Below are positions 35,456 through 63,440 of a stretch of DNA of 64,000 nt, piece by piece. Source of the stretch: Sinonovacula constricta (taxonomy: Eukaryota > Mollusca > Bivalvia > Cardiida > Solecurtidae); the NCBI GenBank assembly GCA_007844125.1, contig CM017572.1:33882095-33946094 (forward strand). The letters are read 5' to 3'. Position 1 is the first letter of the stretch. Each line of letters starts with the position of its first letter. The position numbers and the translations under genes were made by a program. The notes under the pieces were generated by a model, which did not search any database, was not told the origin of the DNA, and saw only the letters and a list, made by a program, of their open reading frames with translations.

Positions 35456-35870
35456 CGTCTGCTCGTAAAGTGTATACGCTCACATGGCGGACCTTGACTG
35501 TCGACTGCTACTGCAGCCGGTCCGATCCGGTAAAACTCGGTAGAGGCGGGTCGTAATACGCCATGCCTTTTAATTAGTATTACGAGCGCTTATTTTGAAT
35601 ATTAAGAAATAGCCTGTCCTATTGTTACATCGTCATATAATAAAACAGTAAGAAAACCACATAGTTTAACACAAGTTAACACAATAGAAAACAATCGGAT
35701 ACTGTTGAAACATATTTTAACGCACACCCACTAACCATGCAAAGCCATTGTCCTCTGCTTGACGTTCCGTTAGAGCGAATACAAAATACTACTCACTTCC
35801 TACCTTATCGGAAATGACGTTTTAATATAGAATATATAATGGGGTCACGGATCACTGCATCTGGTCTGGA
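35456..35870 (-). repeat. Long inverted repeat, right arm
   Basis: Reverse complement of 24497-24849 with scattered substitutions and about 60 extra bases. It carries CTGCAGCCGGTCCGATCCGG and GAATATATAATGGGGTCAC. Confidence 0.85.
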
Positions 35871-36014
35871 TGAGCATCCCTGACTATTAAAGGAAGAGCA
35901 AAGTAAATTGAAAATGGGATGGGATTGAGATTTTTCTGCATTTTTTGCCGATACTGTGCAGCGACATATCTATTATTATACATGTAGCACAGGAGCACTT
36001 ATGAGGTGCCCATA

Positions 36015-36205
36015 GACTGAACCGGGCCGGTCCATTATACTGACACTGACGAGTCAGGCGTAATGCTGTCCCCTAAGCCCCGAGCGTTAGAAGGGAAGCC
36101 ACTACTACCAACTTTAAGGTCTTTAGTTTAACCCGGCCAGGGTATGAACCCGCGACCTCCCGATCCGCAAGCCGATGCTCTACCACTTGAGCTATTGCGG
36201 CCGGT
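36015..36205 (-). repeat. tRNA-derived SINE (TGAC family), reversed
   Basis: The head, reversed, reads CCGGCCGCAATAGCTCAAGT with B-box GGTTCATACCC. The body contains CTTCTAACGCTCGGGGC and GGACAGCATTACGCCTGA. It is the same family as 4343 and 5170. Confidence 0.85.
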
Positions 36206-36289
36206 CCAAATTAAAAATGTATGTTTAGCATTGATGATTAAACATTTATGGTGTACATGATTTGACTGTCATATGATTTAAGATTGTTC

Positions 36290-37728
36290 GTATTTCACTA
36301 ATTCAGAAGACCCTAAAAGAAAATACATCAGCTAATTGCGTATTACTAGACCCTAAGAATTGAAAGTCGTTATAAAAACGTTCGGTCACTTATCATTATT
36401 ATTCCTGTATGTCATTAATTACAGACATTTTTCATTTCATAGACAAAAAAGGAAATAGATTATGCACAATATAGCCACATTAACCATATGTGCAGTCCCA
36501 ATAATATAACTTTGATTTAATTGTGTCTTTTACTAAACATTTGTAAGCGGTGAAAAGGCAGTGCTGTGTTTTTAAACGTAATATACAACAAAGTAGCTGA
36601 ACAATATTTATAGCAAATGAAAGAATACATAAAAATGAGAAAATAAACCAAAATATATGAATAGTTATCATGCTATTGTAAAGCGTTCGCCGGCCTGCTA
36701 AATACCCATGCATTGACGTATTCCAGGTTAAAGGTGTTTGTTACCGTTTACAAGGTTAAAAACTACGGTATGGTATTCGCCATATAATATCAAAATTACC
36801 ACCAACAATATATTTTTAAATACGAATTAAGGTATATAAAATAATTACCGACGACACAGTAAACACTCGCTTTGAAAGATTTGGTCGACCCTGATCCTTC
36901 TGATATAAGATGTATGACATTTGATTGACTTTGATTACAAAGATGAACAAAAAATAACGATTTGGCAATAGCTTTAGCTAACCGCCTCCACATATTACTG
37001 TAATTATTACTTCATAGTAAATGTCTTAAACATTAAACGGATTGTTGCAAATATCGTAAGACATTAGTTTATCACAATTTATCACAGCGTATCATATTCA
37101 ATGCTATAGAAATAACAGAATAAGAAGAAACTTTAAAGACAGTCTGAATTTGTTTTAACAAAAGCCTTTGCAGAGAGATCTCTCAACACGTTTATACTTT
37201 CAATATCTGAAGGTAAGATGAATGCATTCATTGAAATTAAATTGTGCACATCCTTTTAAGTTTATTGATCGTTCAAATCCATTCAACATATAACGTAGGA
37301 TATGCCATTCATTATAATGTTGTCCAGCGCTCAATTTATGACCTTTTAAATTTCGGCCGAATTATTTTAATACAAAATATTGTAATCGTTGTTGTTATGT
37401 TTAAATTGACGAAACTTATCATAAGGAAGAATTGCTGCGTTGTTGTTACAGTTCGGAATATTTTAAGATATAAGTAGCAGAAAATAATAATAAAGGTTAA
37501 CCTCAAGGAAAGTCAGATGCATGTAATACAACATCTATTTCAATAACACGTTAATATAAAATATGTTGAAAGGGATAAAGTAGACGTGTTGGCAAGTATG
37601 GGAGAGATCGTATAAGACAGTAAATGACACACCGATTATGATAATTCTAAAGAAAATGACAGAATGTTCAAGAAGAAAATATGATAATATGTTGCTGTTG
37701 TTTCTGCTGTTGCTGCTGATGATTATGA

Positions 37729-37772
<44 letters not shown>

Positions 37773-37837
37773 AATGATGATAATGATGAGGAGGAGGAGG
37801 AGGCGGGAGATGTTGATGATGATAATGATGATGCCGG

Positions 37838-37874
<37 letters not shown>

Positions 37875-37880
37875 CGTATG
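36290..37880 (-). repeat. Repeat copy 2 of 3, longest version
   Basis: On the minus strand the order of blocks is: triplet tract, GCAGCAACAGCAGAAACAAC, GCCAACACGTC, the ATTATAATGAATGGCATATCC block, GTGGAGGCGGTTAGC, the CTTTCATTTGCTATAAATATT block, then GTCTAGTAATACG. All but the last are in copy 3 (40400-42080) in the same order. Open frames inside are AT-rich and shared only as repeat; I do not call genes. Confidence 0.8.
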
Positions 37881-38035
37881 TCTGTATTTTTCCAATATGT
37901 GTTGGTATATAGTCAGTATAAACATACACACACACACATACACACACACACACACACACACGAACATATATATATATCCATTAACAGATAGTTACTACTA
38001 CTACTAGTAGTAGTAATAGTAGCAGTAATAGTAGT
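37728..38035. repeat. Microsatellite cluster: (GAT)n, (CA)n, (TAC)n/(TAG)n
   Basis: GAT tracts at about 37730-37873, CA tract at about 37922-37961 and a TAC run turning into TAG at 37991-38013, which forms a short hairpin. Long Asp, Met, His or Ile runs read from these tracts are not proteins. Confidence 0.95.
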
Positions 38036-38579
38036 AGAAGTAACACGGCATTAAAATACATCAAAATGATTTATAAACAACGTGAAGACATTTGCCCTTT
38101 TGCCTCAAGATTTTTCACATCACGCTCACGATTACCGTATATTGTTTTTCTGTCTATGCGATCGTTTCTCTCTCTCTTTACCTATCTATCTATCTCTTCC
38201 TTTCTATTTTGCCCCGTCTTTCTTTTTTTCTGTCTTCTCCAGAGCCTGTCTCACTCACTCACTCACCCTTATCATCTCGATTACCATCCCACCTCTCGTT
38301 GTACCATCTATTTTTTTTGTATCTTTACCAAGACTCCAGGTCTACCGTGAATTTGAACAATTACAAATGAATTGATGAACCTCATAATTAAATACTATAT
38401 ACTTGTCATCTTTTCAGTTAGTCATATCGTAGTGTTTATGGTCATGTGTCTAGACGGAATAGCACCCACATTTTTCGTTCATTTAAAGTAGCACAGCAAT
38501 GTTTCAGAGGATCTTAACTTTTAAAGTTTAAAGCAAAATAATTATTGCTGTAAAAGAAGTTTGCTTATTTAATTTGTGA
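38036..38579. other. Non-coding stretch with CT-rich tract
   Basis: A pyrimidine-rich stretch (about 38160-38270, CTCTCTCTTTACCTATCTAT and similar) with no convincing exon. Confidence 0.4.
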
Positions 38580-39235
38580 AATCAAAAGACTTGCTGTAAC
38601 AATTTATAAGAAATAACCCGGTTTCTACCATTGAAATATTCTACTTTATTACAAACTCGTTGAAATATGGAAACACCATATGACGTAGCAAGAGGAGAAT
38701 CACCAGAACAGAACAGAACTTTATTGACTTAAACTACAATAGTTTCTCGTCACAAACATGTTAAAAATGTGTATACAATGCGAAATCATTTAAGAAATAC
38801 ATATTTCACAAACGCTTAATCACAAACAGTAATAACATTATTGCAACAGATAATTTGTTAATATTTATGTTTATATTTTGTGTCATCTTTATGCGCTCTT
38901 ATAGAGAATGTTTTTTTACTTGTACGATAAATGATGATTAATTGGAGGCTGAACTAGTATTAGACCTCCTTTTGGTCGTATTGCAACGTGGGATATTTAA
39001 TAAAGCAAAATAACTTATGCGTCCACAGAGAAAGAAATACAATCATAAAAATCACCGTCATTGTATGGATAATTCACAATACTAAATGTTAAACCATGTC
39101 TCTTGTCATAGATTTTTGATGAGACGTTGTCATCGTAAATAGCGATCTCGATGTCATAAAATGCTGCATTAAATTTTATTTATTTAGTCTACCAAGGATA
39201 AGTTCTGGAAGATAAATCAGATTGACCACAGGTAA
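38580..39235 (-). mobile_element. Second remnant of the reverse-transcriptase family, split by an insertion
   Basis: It matches 32870-33150 piecewise: ACTTTATTACAAACTCGT, GTATGGATAATTCACAATAC, TCATAGATTTTTGATGAGAC, AAGTTCTGGAAGATAAATCAG. It is heavily decayed and interrupted at 38705-39049. Confidence 0.75.
38705..39049 (-). mobile_element. Nested LINE 3'-tail insertion with 7-bp target duplication
   Basis: It starts (AGAAC)n ACTTTATTGACTTAA; reversed this is a TTAAGTCAATAAAGT(TCTGT)n tail typical of non-LTR retrotransposon 3' ends. AATCACC at 38698-38704 and again at 39050-39056 flanks it, and removing it rejoins the reverse-transcriptase remnant. No coding sequence remains, so it is a 5'-truncated copy. 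Confidence 0.75.
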
Positions 39236-40399
39236 TCAAGACCATGCTGGGTCAAACCTTCGGACTTCCAAAAGTCAGCTTTCTCATACCTCTGGACGCT
39301 GTCGTAAGGGACACCGCTCAAAACATTAATGTATTAAAACCTTTTCTAAAAAGGCTAGGAGCTCAGTTCAATAATTGTTGTATTGACAAAGAAAGTCTGA
39401 AAATAGCAACGTGGAATGTGTGTACTTCAGTCTTCAACTGTGTTAAAATCTATAAGAGGTGGTCTTGTAATGTGTGCACACGTCAATTGCTTGCAATATA
39501 CCCTTGGATAAAAGGCGAGGGTAAACAAAGCCATTCGACACGTCAATTTTAGTTGAGGCAGGTTTATATGTAAGTAGAATTCCTTTTTTTTCTTTGTCAG
39601 TCTTAAATATAAAATAAGTAAATATGTTGTACAGGTATTGATCTGATTGTGTGATCTCTTCCTAATGCAACGCAAAGGAAAACTACGTATTTATACTTAT
39701 ATTTTAATTTTAATTATGTCTTTTGGGCAAAAAGGATTTTCCCAACACACACGAATTAAATCTAGATCACACACAATTTTCAGAATGCCATATTATAGGG
39801 TTCGAATATATGATTAATGTGACTATATTTTATATAATCATATTTCCGTCTTTTGTCTACGAATAGAAAACAATACTTGTTGTTAATGACATACATAAAT
39901 AATGACCGAACTGTTTTATAACGCCTTTAAATTCTTAGAGTCTAGTAATACGAATATACCGAAGGAAATTTAGCGTAAGGGTCTTCGTAATAAATTAAAC
40001 ACGAAAACTTCTTGCAGAGAAACTGAGGCAACGATTTCTGGAATAACATGCCAGTCAACTATGTACACCTTGAAAGTTGTAGCATTTTTGTTCAATCACA
40101 GTCTGCAGTACTTCACCAAATATTTTAAGGCTGGTCAGCTTAAAATCTCTCAAACCAAATATTCATATAACGCATCTATCGGCTTATGCGTAAATATACA
40201 TTATGTACCTGAAAGTTAGCTGTATATATGTCGTGTATACTCTAAAATGTTTATGTATTGTTGTATTCGTATTTTACATTTAACTGATGATGTGACTGAA
40301 AATAACAACGAGGGTCTTTATTTAAGGGTTTTCTTACTTTACTTTTATAAGAATATCACGTATTTTTCTATGTCTTCCAAGTGTTTCGATTCTTCATTC
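39236..40399. other. Non-coding stretch with a displaced repeat block
   Basis: 39805-39995 is the GTCTAGTAATACG block that ends copy 2 of the three-copy repeat, but here it lies before, not after, the triplet tract. The rest shows nothing recognisable. Confidence 0.5.
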
Positions 40400-40467
40400 T
40401 TTCATTTTTGAGGACATTTAATCCATTGTTATTATGAAAAATATGAAACTCATCATCATCATCATTG

Positions 40468-40516
<49 letters not shown>

Positions 40517-42080
40517 AATAATAATAATTATTGTCATCCTCATTGTGATCATCATAATCATCATCATTGTCATCATCATAGTCTTCATTATCTTCATCAT
40601 CAACATCAGCATCAACATAAGCATCATCAGCATCATCATCATAAAACTAATCATCATCGTTGTCTTCGTCGTCGTCGTCGTCTTCGTCGTCATCAAAGTC
40701 ATCGCTACCATCATAATCATCATCATCATCTTTCATAATCATAAGCAGAAACAGCAGAAACAACAACAACATATAATCATATTTTCTTCTTCTACATTTT
40801 TGTCATTTTCATTAGAATTATCATAGTCGGTGTGTCATTTACTGTCTTATACGATCTCTCTCATACTTGCCCACACGTCTACTTTATCCCTTTCAGCATA
40901 TTTTATATTAACTTGTCATTGAAATAGGTGTTGTATTACATGCATCTGATTTTCATTGAGGTTAACCTTTATTATTATTTTCTGCCACTAATATCTTAAA
41001 ATATGCCGAACTGTAACTACAACGCAGGAAATCTTCCTTATTATAAGTTTCGTCAATTTATACATAACAACAACGATTACAACATTTTGTATTAAAATAA
41101 TTCGACCGAAATTTAAAAGGTCATAAATTGAGCGCTGGACAACATTATAATGAATGGCATATCCTACGTTATATGTTGAATGGATTTGAACGATCAATAA
41201 ACTTAAAAGGGTGTGCACAATTTGATTTCAATTAATGCATTCATCTTACCTCCAGATATTGAACGTATAAACGTGTTGAGAGATCTCCCTGCAAGGGCTT
41301 TTGTTAAAACAAATTCAGACTGGTCTCTAAAGTTTCTTCTTATTCTGTTATTTCTATAGCATTGAATATGATATATTGTGATAAATTGTGATAAACTAGT
41401 GTCTTACGATATTTGCAACACTCCGTTTAATGTTAAAGACATTTACGTAGGAAGTAATAATTACAGTAATATGTGGAGGCGGTTAGCTAAAGCTATTGCC
41501 AAATTGTTATTTTTTGTTCATCTTTGTAATCAAAGTCAATCAAATGTCATACATCCTATATCAGAAGGACCAGGGTCGACCAAATCTTTCAAAGCGAGTG
41601 TTTATTTTACTGTGTCGTCGGGAAAATATTTTATGTACCTTAATTCGTATTAAAATATTTTGTTGGTTGTAATTTTGATATTATATGGGGAATACCATAT
41701 CGTAGTTTTAAAACTTATAAACGGTGACAAACACCTTAAACGTGGAATACGTCACTGCGTGGGTATTGTGCAGGCCTGTGAATGTTTTACAATAGCACGA
41801 TAATTGTTCCTATATTTTGGAAATATATTAACTATATTCATGTATGTTTTGTACTTTATTATGTCATTATTTTGTATTCTTTCATTTGCTATAAATATTT
41901 TTCAGCTACTTTCTTGTATATTATGTTTAAAAAGGGATTTTGTAATTTCTCTTGCACATCGTTACCTGTGTATTTCTGTCATGTGTCATTTGTTTACATG
42001 CGACTTATGTTATATTATATTTCTGAAATTGATATCACGATCATTGTATTATTTCATCAAAATCCCCGTAAACGTGATTA
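40400..42080 (+). repeat. Repeat copy 3 of 3
   Basis: Same block order as copy 2 but in opposite orientation, so copies 2 and 3 form an imperfect palindrome centred near 39.2 kb. The CAT/ATC tract at 40448-40735 is the inverse of the GAT tract at 37730. Confidence 0.85.
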
Positions 42081-42389
42081 ATGTGTCGACAAAATGTTGC
42101 GCTTGTAGCACATGATATATCACGGTCATGACTTTCGGTCACGGTCACGGCGGCAGTGGCTTTTTACCTTGTTTTGTTTGCTGGTTTTGTTTATTAAAGT
42201 ACATAGCTTCGTACATCTAAGATATCTATGATGTATAAATCAAGTCGTTAACAGTAGTGTACGTATATTTCATGACTATTGCAGCCATTGCGTACTGTTT
42301 GTATATAATATAGTGTTAAAAGTATTCACACCGGTGCAGGTGCTTGATGCCAATCGATGAACTTCAATTCACAGTGTGTGTTTGTTAGA

Positions 42390-42490
42390 AAACCTTAAGG
42401 AAGTGCGAGGTTGGAGCGCTCCACAAACCGGGTTTAAGCATCCCATACGGTCCTTTTGCCGATTGACCGTTTCAAGTTGGTAACTCCTTT
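42390..42490 (-). repeat. Fragment of the GTTACCGCCTTGGAACG dispersed repeat
   Basis: AAGGAAGTGCGAGGTTGGAG, GCTCCACAAACCGGG, TTGCCGATTGACCG: reverse orientation relative to 31727. Confidence 0.75.
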
Positions 42491-42857
42491 CTTTCTTTTT
42501 TGCGTGTTATGCCTCGTCTCTGTGTCTTTGCCCTTCATACATTTACCCTGTTTGCAAATGCAACTAATTTGTATATGTAACTTAATTACTAGTGCAGTCA
42601 AAGAATATGACTTACAAAATGTATTTTTAACAAATGCCAGTACTACGTATCTGATACTTTCTGATTTATGCAAACAACTGTGTCTTTTACAATGTGACTG
42701 ATTAAAATAATAGTTATCAGTTAATTTATGACAAATGCATGTGTTGTGAGTCTGATATTTATGATAATTTATGCGTAATTTAACATCTGTTTTGTATGTT
42801 ATGCAGACTATCCCATCACAGTCCACTCATTTAATGCTTATTTAATTTCTGTTTTTA
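42491..42857. other. Non-coding stretch
   Basis: A minus-strand open frame of 130 codons covers it but overlaps the repeat fragment and shows no domain; not called. Confidence 0.35.
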
Positions 42858-44851
42858 GCTCACCTGAGCACATTGTGCTCAAGGTGAACTTTTCTGACGC
42901 CCCTTCGCCTGTCTTCCGTCTTCAGTAATCCGGCAACAACAATTTAGCTTGTGAACATGCTAGAGGCTACAGTTTTATAAAATATTCATCAAACCTTGTC
43001 AGAAGGTTTGTCTGCATGAAATCTTAAAGAAGTTCGTAACTGGGTCACGTGGGGTCAAAAAGTAGGTCACTAGGACAAATCGTAGAAACAGCAAGCCTGT
43101 GAACGCACTATAGGCCACATTTATGGCCAAATCTTCACCACACTTGGAAAGCATGTTTGTCTGCCTGGAATCTTGATGGTTTTGTTATTGTGTCACCTGG
43201 GGTCAAACATTAGGACAAAAGATCACATTTTAGGAAAACTTTGTGAACATGCGAGAGACCATATTTATAGCCCAATCTTCAGCGAACTATGACAGAATGT
43301 TTGTGTGCATGAAAACTTGAGGGATTTCGTAACTGTGTCATGTGTGTTCAAAAAGTAGGTCACTAGGTCCAATTTAAAAACATGTGAACACCCTAGAGGC
43401 CACATTTATAGCCCAATCTTCAACAATCTTGGTCAGGATGTTTGACTGCATGATATCTTTGGTTAGTTCGATCTTGGGTCCCATGGGCTAAAAAAAGGTC
43501 ACTAGGTCAAAATTAAAACAGCTTGTGAATACACTAGAGGTCACATGAATAGGCCAATCTTCACCAAACTTGTTTTTTATCACAATTATAAGTACCAAAT
43601 GAGGCACTGTATAATAATATATTGTAACTTTACAATGAGGCGAACTAAACTATACTTGATGTTAACTAGGTGGACTGGAAAAGAAATGTACAAAAAAAAG
43701 GAAGTGCGTACTAAAGTTTTATACAAAACAATTTTTACTACACATTCATCCCAGTACACAAATACAACACAGATAGTACAATCACCCGTACATATTATAT
43801 ATTAGCCTATTGCAATTCATTAGCAATTCATAATCATCTTTAATTTGTTTAATTTTTAATCCTTTTTAATCACCAGACATTAGGCAACCCTTACGACATT
43901 AAAATAATCCACTGTGATATTTTATTTTAAACTTCCATATATTAATGCTCGCCCTATAACAATAGGTAGGGCGAGGGTAAACAAAACCAAATATTGAAAC
44001 TTGGTCAGAATATTTTGGATGGGTGCATTATTGGGTCACGTGGGGTGAAATGTAGGTCACTAGGTCAAATTTGAGAAAAAATGTGAAAACACTAGAGACC
44101 ACCTTTATGGACCAATCTTCAATAAACACGGCAAGTTTGCAATAAATCTTGCGTGAGTTTGTAACAAGGTCACGTGGCGTTAAAAACAGTCACTAGGTCA
44201 AATTTTAGAAAAACCTTGTGAAAATGCTTACAGGCTACTTTGATTGACCAATCTTCACCAAACTTGGCCAGAATGTTTGCCAGTATGAAACCTCAGATAT
44301 GTTCCAAGGCGGTAACTGTCGGGTTGGCTCTTTTATTTATTTTTCAATACTCACTACTTTCGTCATAACTAAAAAACTTTGGACATTTTGCATTTAAATC
44401 GATCGTTTTTCTTTTCATTGCTTGCATTTGAGAAACTCGTCAGGAAGTGCGAGGTTAGAGCTCTGTAAAACCGGTTTAAGCACCCCAGACAGTCCATATT
44501 GCCGACTGATCGTTCCAAGGCGGTAACTGTCGGGTTTGCTCTTTCCGTTAAATGACTCATCACAAATTTGTTCTTACTTTTCGCTTGGCTTGCATTGTAT
44601 ATATTGGTATATGTTGCAATGCTCATAGAACTTTGTCATATATTCTTATTGATGTGGGTCACTTGGATTCACGGGGTCACTAGGTTAAATTCTAGAAAAT
44701 GTTATCAGCCATACGGCCACACTAATGGTCCATTCATCACCAAAAACTGTCATAAGTAAATACCTCTTAATTACTTGACGCCAGATATGAGACTACTAGA
44801 AGTCCGTGTCCTCGGGTGAGCGATTAAAGGGCCATCATGGCCCTCTTGTTT
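42858..44851 (+). mobile_element. AGCTCACC/GGTGAGCG element with internal ~165-bp tandem units
   Basis: It opens TTTAGCTCACCTGAGCACAT and closes GGTGAGCGATTAAAGGGCC then ATCATGGCCCTCTTGTTT, so the ends are inverted and the 3' end is palindromic. Inside, a unit containing GGTCACTAGGTC, CATTTATRGCC and AATCTTCACCAAACTTGG recurs every 160-170 bp about six to eight times. The GTTACCGCC repeat has inserted at 44303-44535. Non-coding; a type of dispersed repeat I associate with bivalves. Confidence 0.8.
44303..44645 (-). repeat. GTTACCGCC dispersed repeat inserted in the AGCTCACC element
   Basis: Two partial copies (44303-44325 and 44405-44545) of the sequence in the 653-bp tandem unit, including GAAACTCGTCAGGAAGTGCG and CCGACTGATCGTTCCAAGG. 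Confidence 0.75.
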
Positions 44852-44937
44852 TAAATTTGTTCCAGAAACATTGTGATCCAAGAACTAATATTTCATACAT
44901 GTTTTGTAAATTGCTTCCAATGTATATTTTCAGAAAA
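44852..44937 (+). promoter_or_regulatory. 5' edge of the OTU/NHL gene
   Basis: TGTATATTTTCAG ends 4 bases before the ATG and reads as a splice acceptor, implying an upstream 5' UTR exon. The block GAAACATTGTGATCCAAGAA is conserved with the inverted copy. The AGCTCACC element ends only about 85 bp upstream. Confidence 0.45.
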
Positions 44938-60790
<15,853 letters not shown>

Positions 60791-61674
60791 AGTTTATATC
60801 AATTATTGCCGGACAATTTGTTTCTCCTTTTGTTGCTGATTGTGACATTTTGTAAATTTGCGACTCGTTATAAAAGTGGAATTAAATCAACATTTTAGCA
60901 AAACATTCTTCCATCGACATTTTGTTTAGGAATAAAATGAAATTAAAACGTATGTTTGAAATTCTGTTCTCCTGTAAATGTTACAGATAAGTATGTAGTT
61001 GATGTATTGTTGTATTTCCATTAAATATTTTGTGCAAACGTTCTTACAATTAAAGGTTTATTTCAATTCAGTTTGATATTTTCATCTCAGTTCGCCATGT
61101 TTGTATATTTTACATCAGCATCAAAACATTTACGTCATTAAGCATAACAATATGACGCCATCACACGCGGATAATACGTTTTCCCGCAAAATCAACAAAA
61201 GACGCAAAGTCATCAATACATTCTTGTAGTGCTGAGTTATTTTGGCATTAATGTCAGTTTTCTTCAGAATTTAATCAATTTTCAATTAAAACATTCATAA
61301 TACTACTGTCATTTTGGTTTAATGCATGTGTTAGCATTCGTTTCACATGTAGTGATATGTACATAAATGCAATAATGTCCGACAATTGTTATATAAACAA
61401 TCGGCAATAGATTTTCCACGTTATTTTGTTAAAACAATTGTAGCCGAGACCTGCAAGGCGTCAATTTTAGTATATAATGTATAGTATCTAGTTGGTATAT
61501 AATATTTGTAATAAATAAACTTTACAAACAATTAACAACTACGAGATGTGTGGTTCAGTTAGAACTCTGCATAACTTTTTTATCTGCAGAAAATCAAATA
61601 TCAGTGACAATTGTTGTTTAATAAACATATTGGGTAGATCTGTGACAAGTTGATTAAGAAGATAAATGTATTGT
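60791..61674 (+). other. 3' UTR and downstream flank
   Basis: AATAAA at 60931-60936 is the nearest polyadenylation signal to the stop. The rest is AT-rich intergenic sequence. Confidence 0.5.
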
Positions 61675-62360
61675 CAGGGGCGTGCCTAGACGACTTTTGT
61701 GTATACGCACTCCTGCATGCTCCCCCGGAAAAAAATTGTTTACTACATAACGCAGTAGCTGCATTCTTGGACGTTTTTAAACATAAAAAAATTGCCAATA
61801 ACTATCATTTGAAATAGAAAATACGTCATACTATTTCAGGTGTCTTTATAACGCTTCATGATGTATACAAAACATTTCTTTTCCTGAAAACAAGTAATAG
61901 TAGTAAAAATAAGACTATATATGTATATAGTCAAACAAGAAAAAGATGGATGTAAGTTAGACATTTGTAATTAAACCGTGATCAAATATCTAAACTAATG
62001 GTAGTTACATAATCAGAACAATAGACATGTTTAGAATGAACAGCGATGAAAAAAGTTTCAAACGTATGTACATATATACACGCACTCATGGATGCGAAAT
62101 TATAAAAAACACTGTCAAGATTCAATAATGAATACATGCAGGTCAAAGGCGACCAAAATACCTCATTGATTACAGAAGAAGTTGTACAAAATCTTAAATT
62201 ATAATATTTATTTGAATGATGAAAACCACTAGATCTTACAGGTAGTGCCTAACCCGGGTTAGGCGACGATTTTTATTCGCTTTTTTGCGTTTTTATTTTT
62301 TCGATTTCTGGAAGCCACTGTACGCACGTGCGTAAGTGCGTAACGGCAGGCACGCCCCTG
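61675..62360. mobile_element. hAT-like MITE with CAGGGGCGTGCCT ends
   Basis: The ends are CAGGGGCGTGCCTAGACG and, reversed, CAGGGGCGTGCCTGCCGTT. ATTGT flanks both sides (61670-61674 and 62361-62365). An internal palindrome, CCTAACCCGGGTTAGG, is near 62248. No coding sequence. Confidence 0.8.
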
Positions 62361-62950
62361 ATTGTTCAGTGCTTCTAAAGAGATGTGACAAGTTTATAAG
62401 TCAAATCGAAATTGATCGTGCATTCAGATATGTTAATCGTAAAATAACGATCAGAAATGGCATAAACAATTTCGGCTAGGGCAATATATGTACGCGGCAT
62501 TGTAGGACTATAGGACTATAAACACGGTCATTTATTTGCTCTCCAGAGGCATACCCCCACCCCCACTTGGACATTTATAGAATGTTTGTAGGTGCGTTTT
62601 CCAAAATATCTCGGAGTTGAGTGGGGTGTATTCGATAATATTGAATTTAAACATTAAGTAACATTTATGTAGATAATTTGCAAGAAATACATGTTTCTAT
62701 TGTGTGTGACAACTGTTTTGATTCCATAATCGATGTTTATGCAAGAATACCTGCTTGTATGTAACAATTCTGTTTCACCTATCATTGCATATCCCAACTT
62801 GTGCATGATTCCAAGAGCGGATCTAGGATTTTACCCTGAGCGGGCGAGAACTTTCTTCAAATGTTTACACGACCTCATTTTATGATTTGTGGACTTCTTT
62901 ACACGCCAATGGCATATAATACATATAGAAGACATAAGATGACCCTTCAA
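62361..62950. other. Non-coding stretch
   Basis: Only short features: GAGCGGATCTAGGATTTTACC near 62815 looks like the end of another repeat. Confidence 0.35.
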
Positions 62951-63440
62951 GGTGGTATCCGGCAGTTTGGAACAAGATATCTTTTTCTCAACCAAACAAA
63001 TAATTGTTACCTGAAAAGATCCTGCAAAATGCGGCTTATTGATTTACCCTAGATCAGTGTGAACAGTGAAACATAAATCCTCAGTTCTCATTGCAGGTAT
63101 TTCCTATCCGAGACACGCTGCTGAGATAGCTATTTTTAACTAAGAATACCACGTGACCAGTCACTTTAGAGATAACATTATATGGTCATCCGGGTAATAC
63201 GCTCTGACATTTATATCTTTTTTAGCAGACATCCCATCGTGTTTATTTATAGATTTGGAATTGTTGAACTTTCAGAGTGTTTTATCACGATTTGTGCTAA
63301 CAATATAGGCAGTCTTCAAAGCCGTCTTTACTTACACTAAAGTATGCGTTTATGCAGAAATTATGTCCCGATTCCCCGAAGCAGTGTTAATGTATTGTGA
63401 CATAAATTTGATGTAGGCAAATTGTTGGTACAGCCTTAAT
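62951..63440 (-). mobile_element. MITE with GTGGTATCC ends, reversed and diverged
   Basis: It opens GGTGGTATCCGGCAGTTTGG and closes GATGTAGGCAAATTGTTGGT ACAGCC, the inverse end with several changes. Internal GACACGCTGCTGAGATAGCT and TCATCCGGGTAATACGCTCTG are the reverse of blocks in the 15336 and 46632 copies. Confidence 0.8.

Noticed and set aside
37638..38007. Open frames with long Asp, Met, His or Ile runs
   Set aside because: All are translations of GAT/CAT triplet and CA dinucleotide tracts, present in several frames at once.
40418..40826. Poly-Met and poly-Ile open frames on both strands
   Set aside because: CAT/ATC microsatellite inside repeat copy 3; no unique coding sequence.
42434..42826. 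130-codon minus-strand open frame
   Set aside because: It overlaps a dispersed repeat fragment, has no domain and no splice context.
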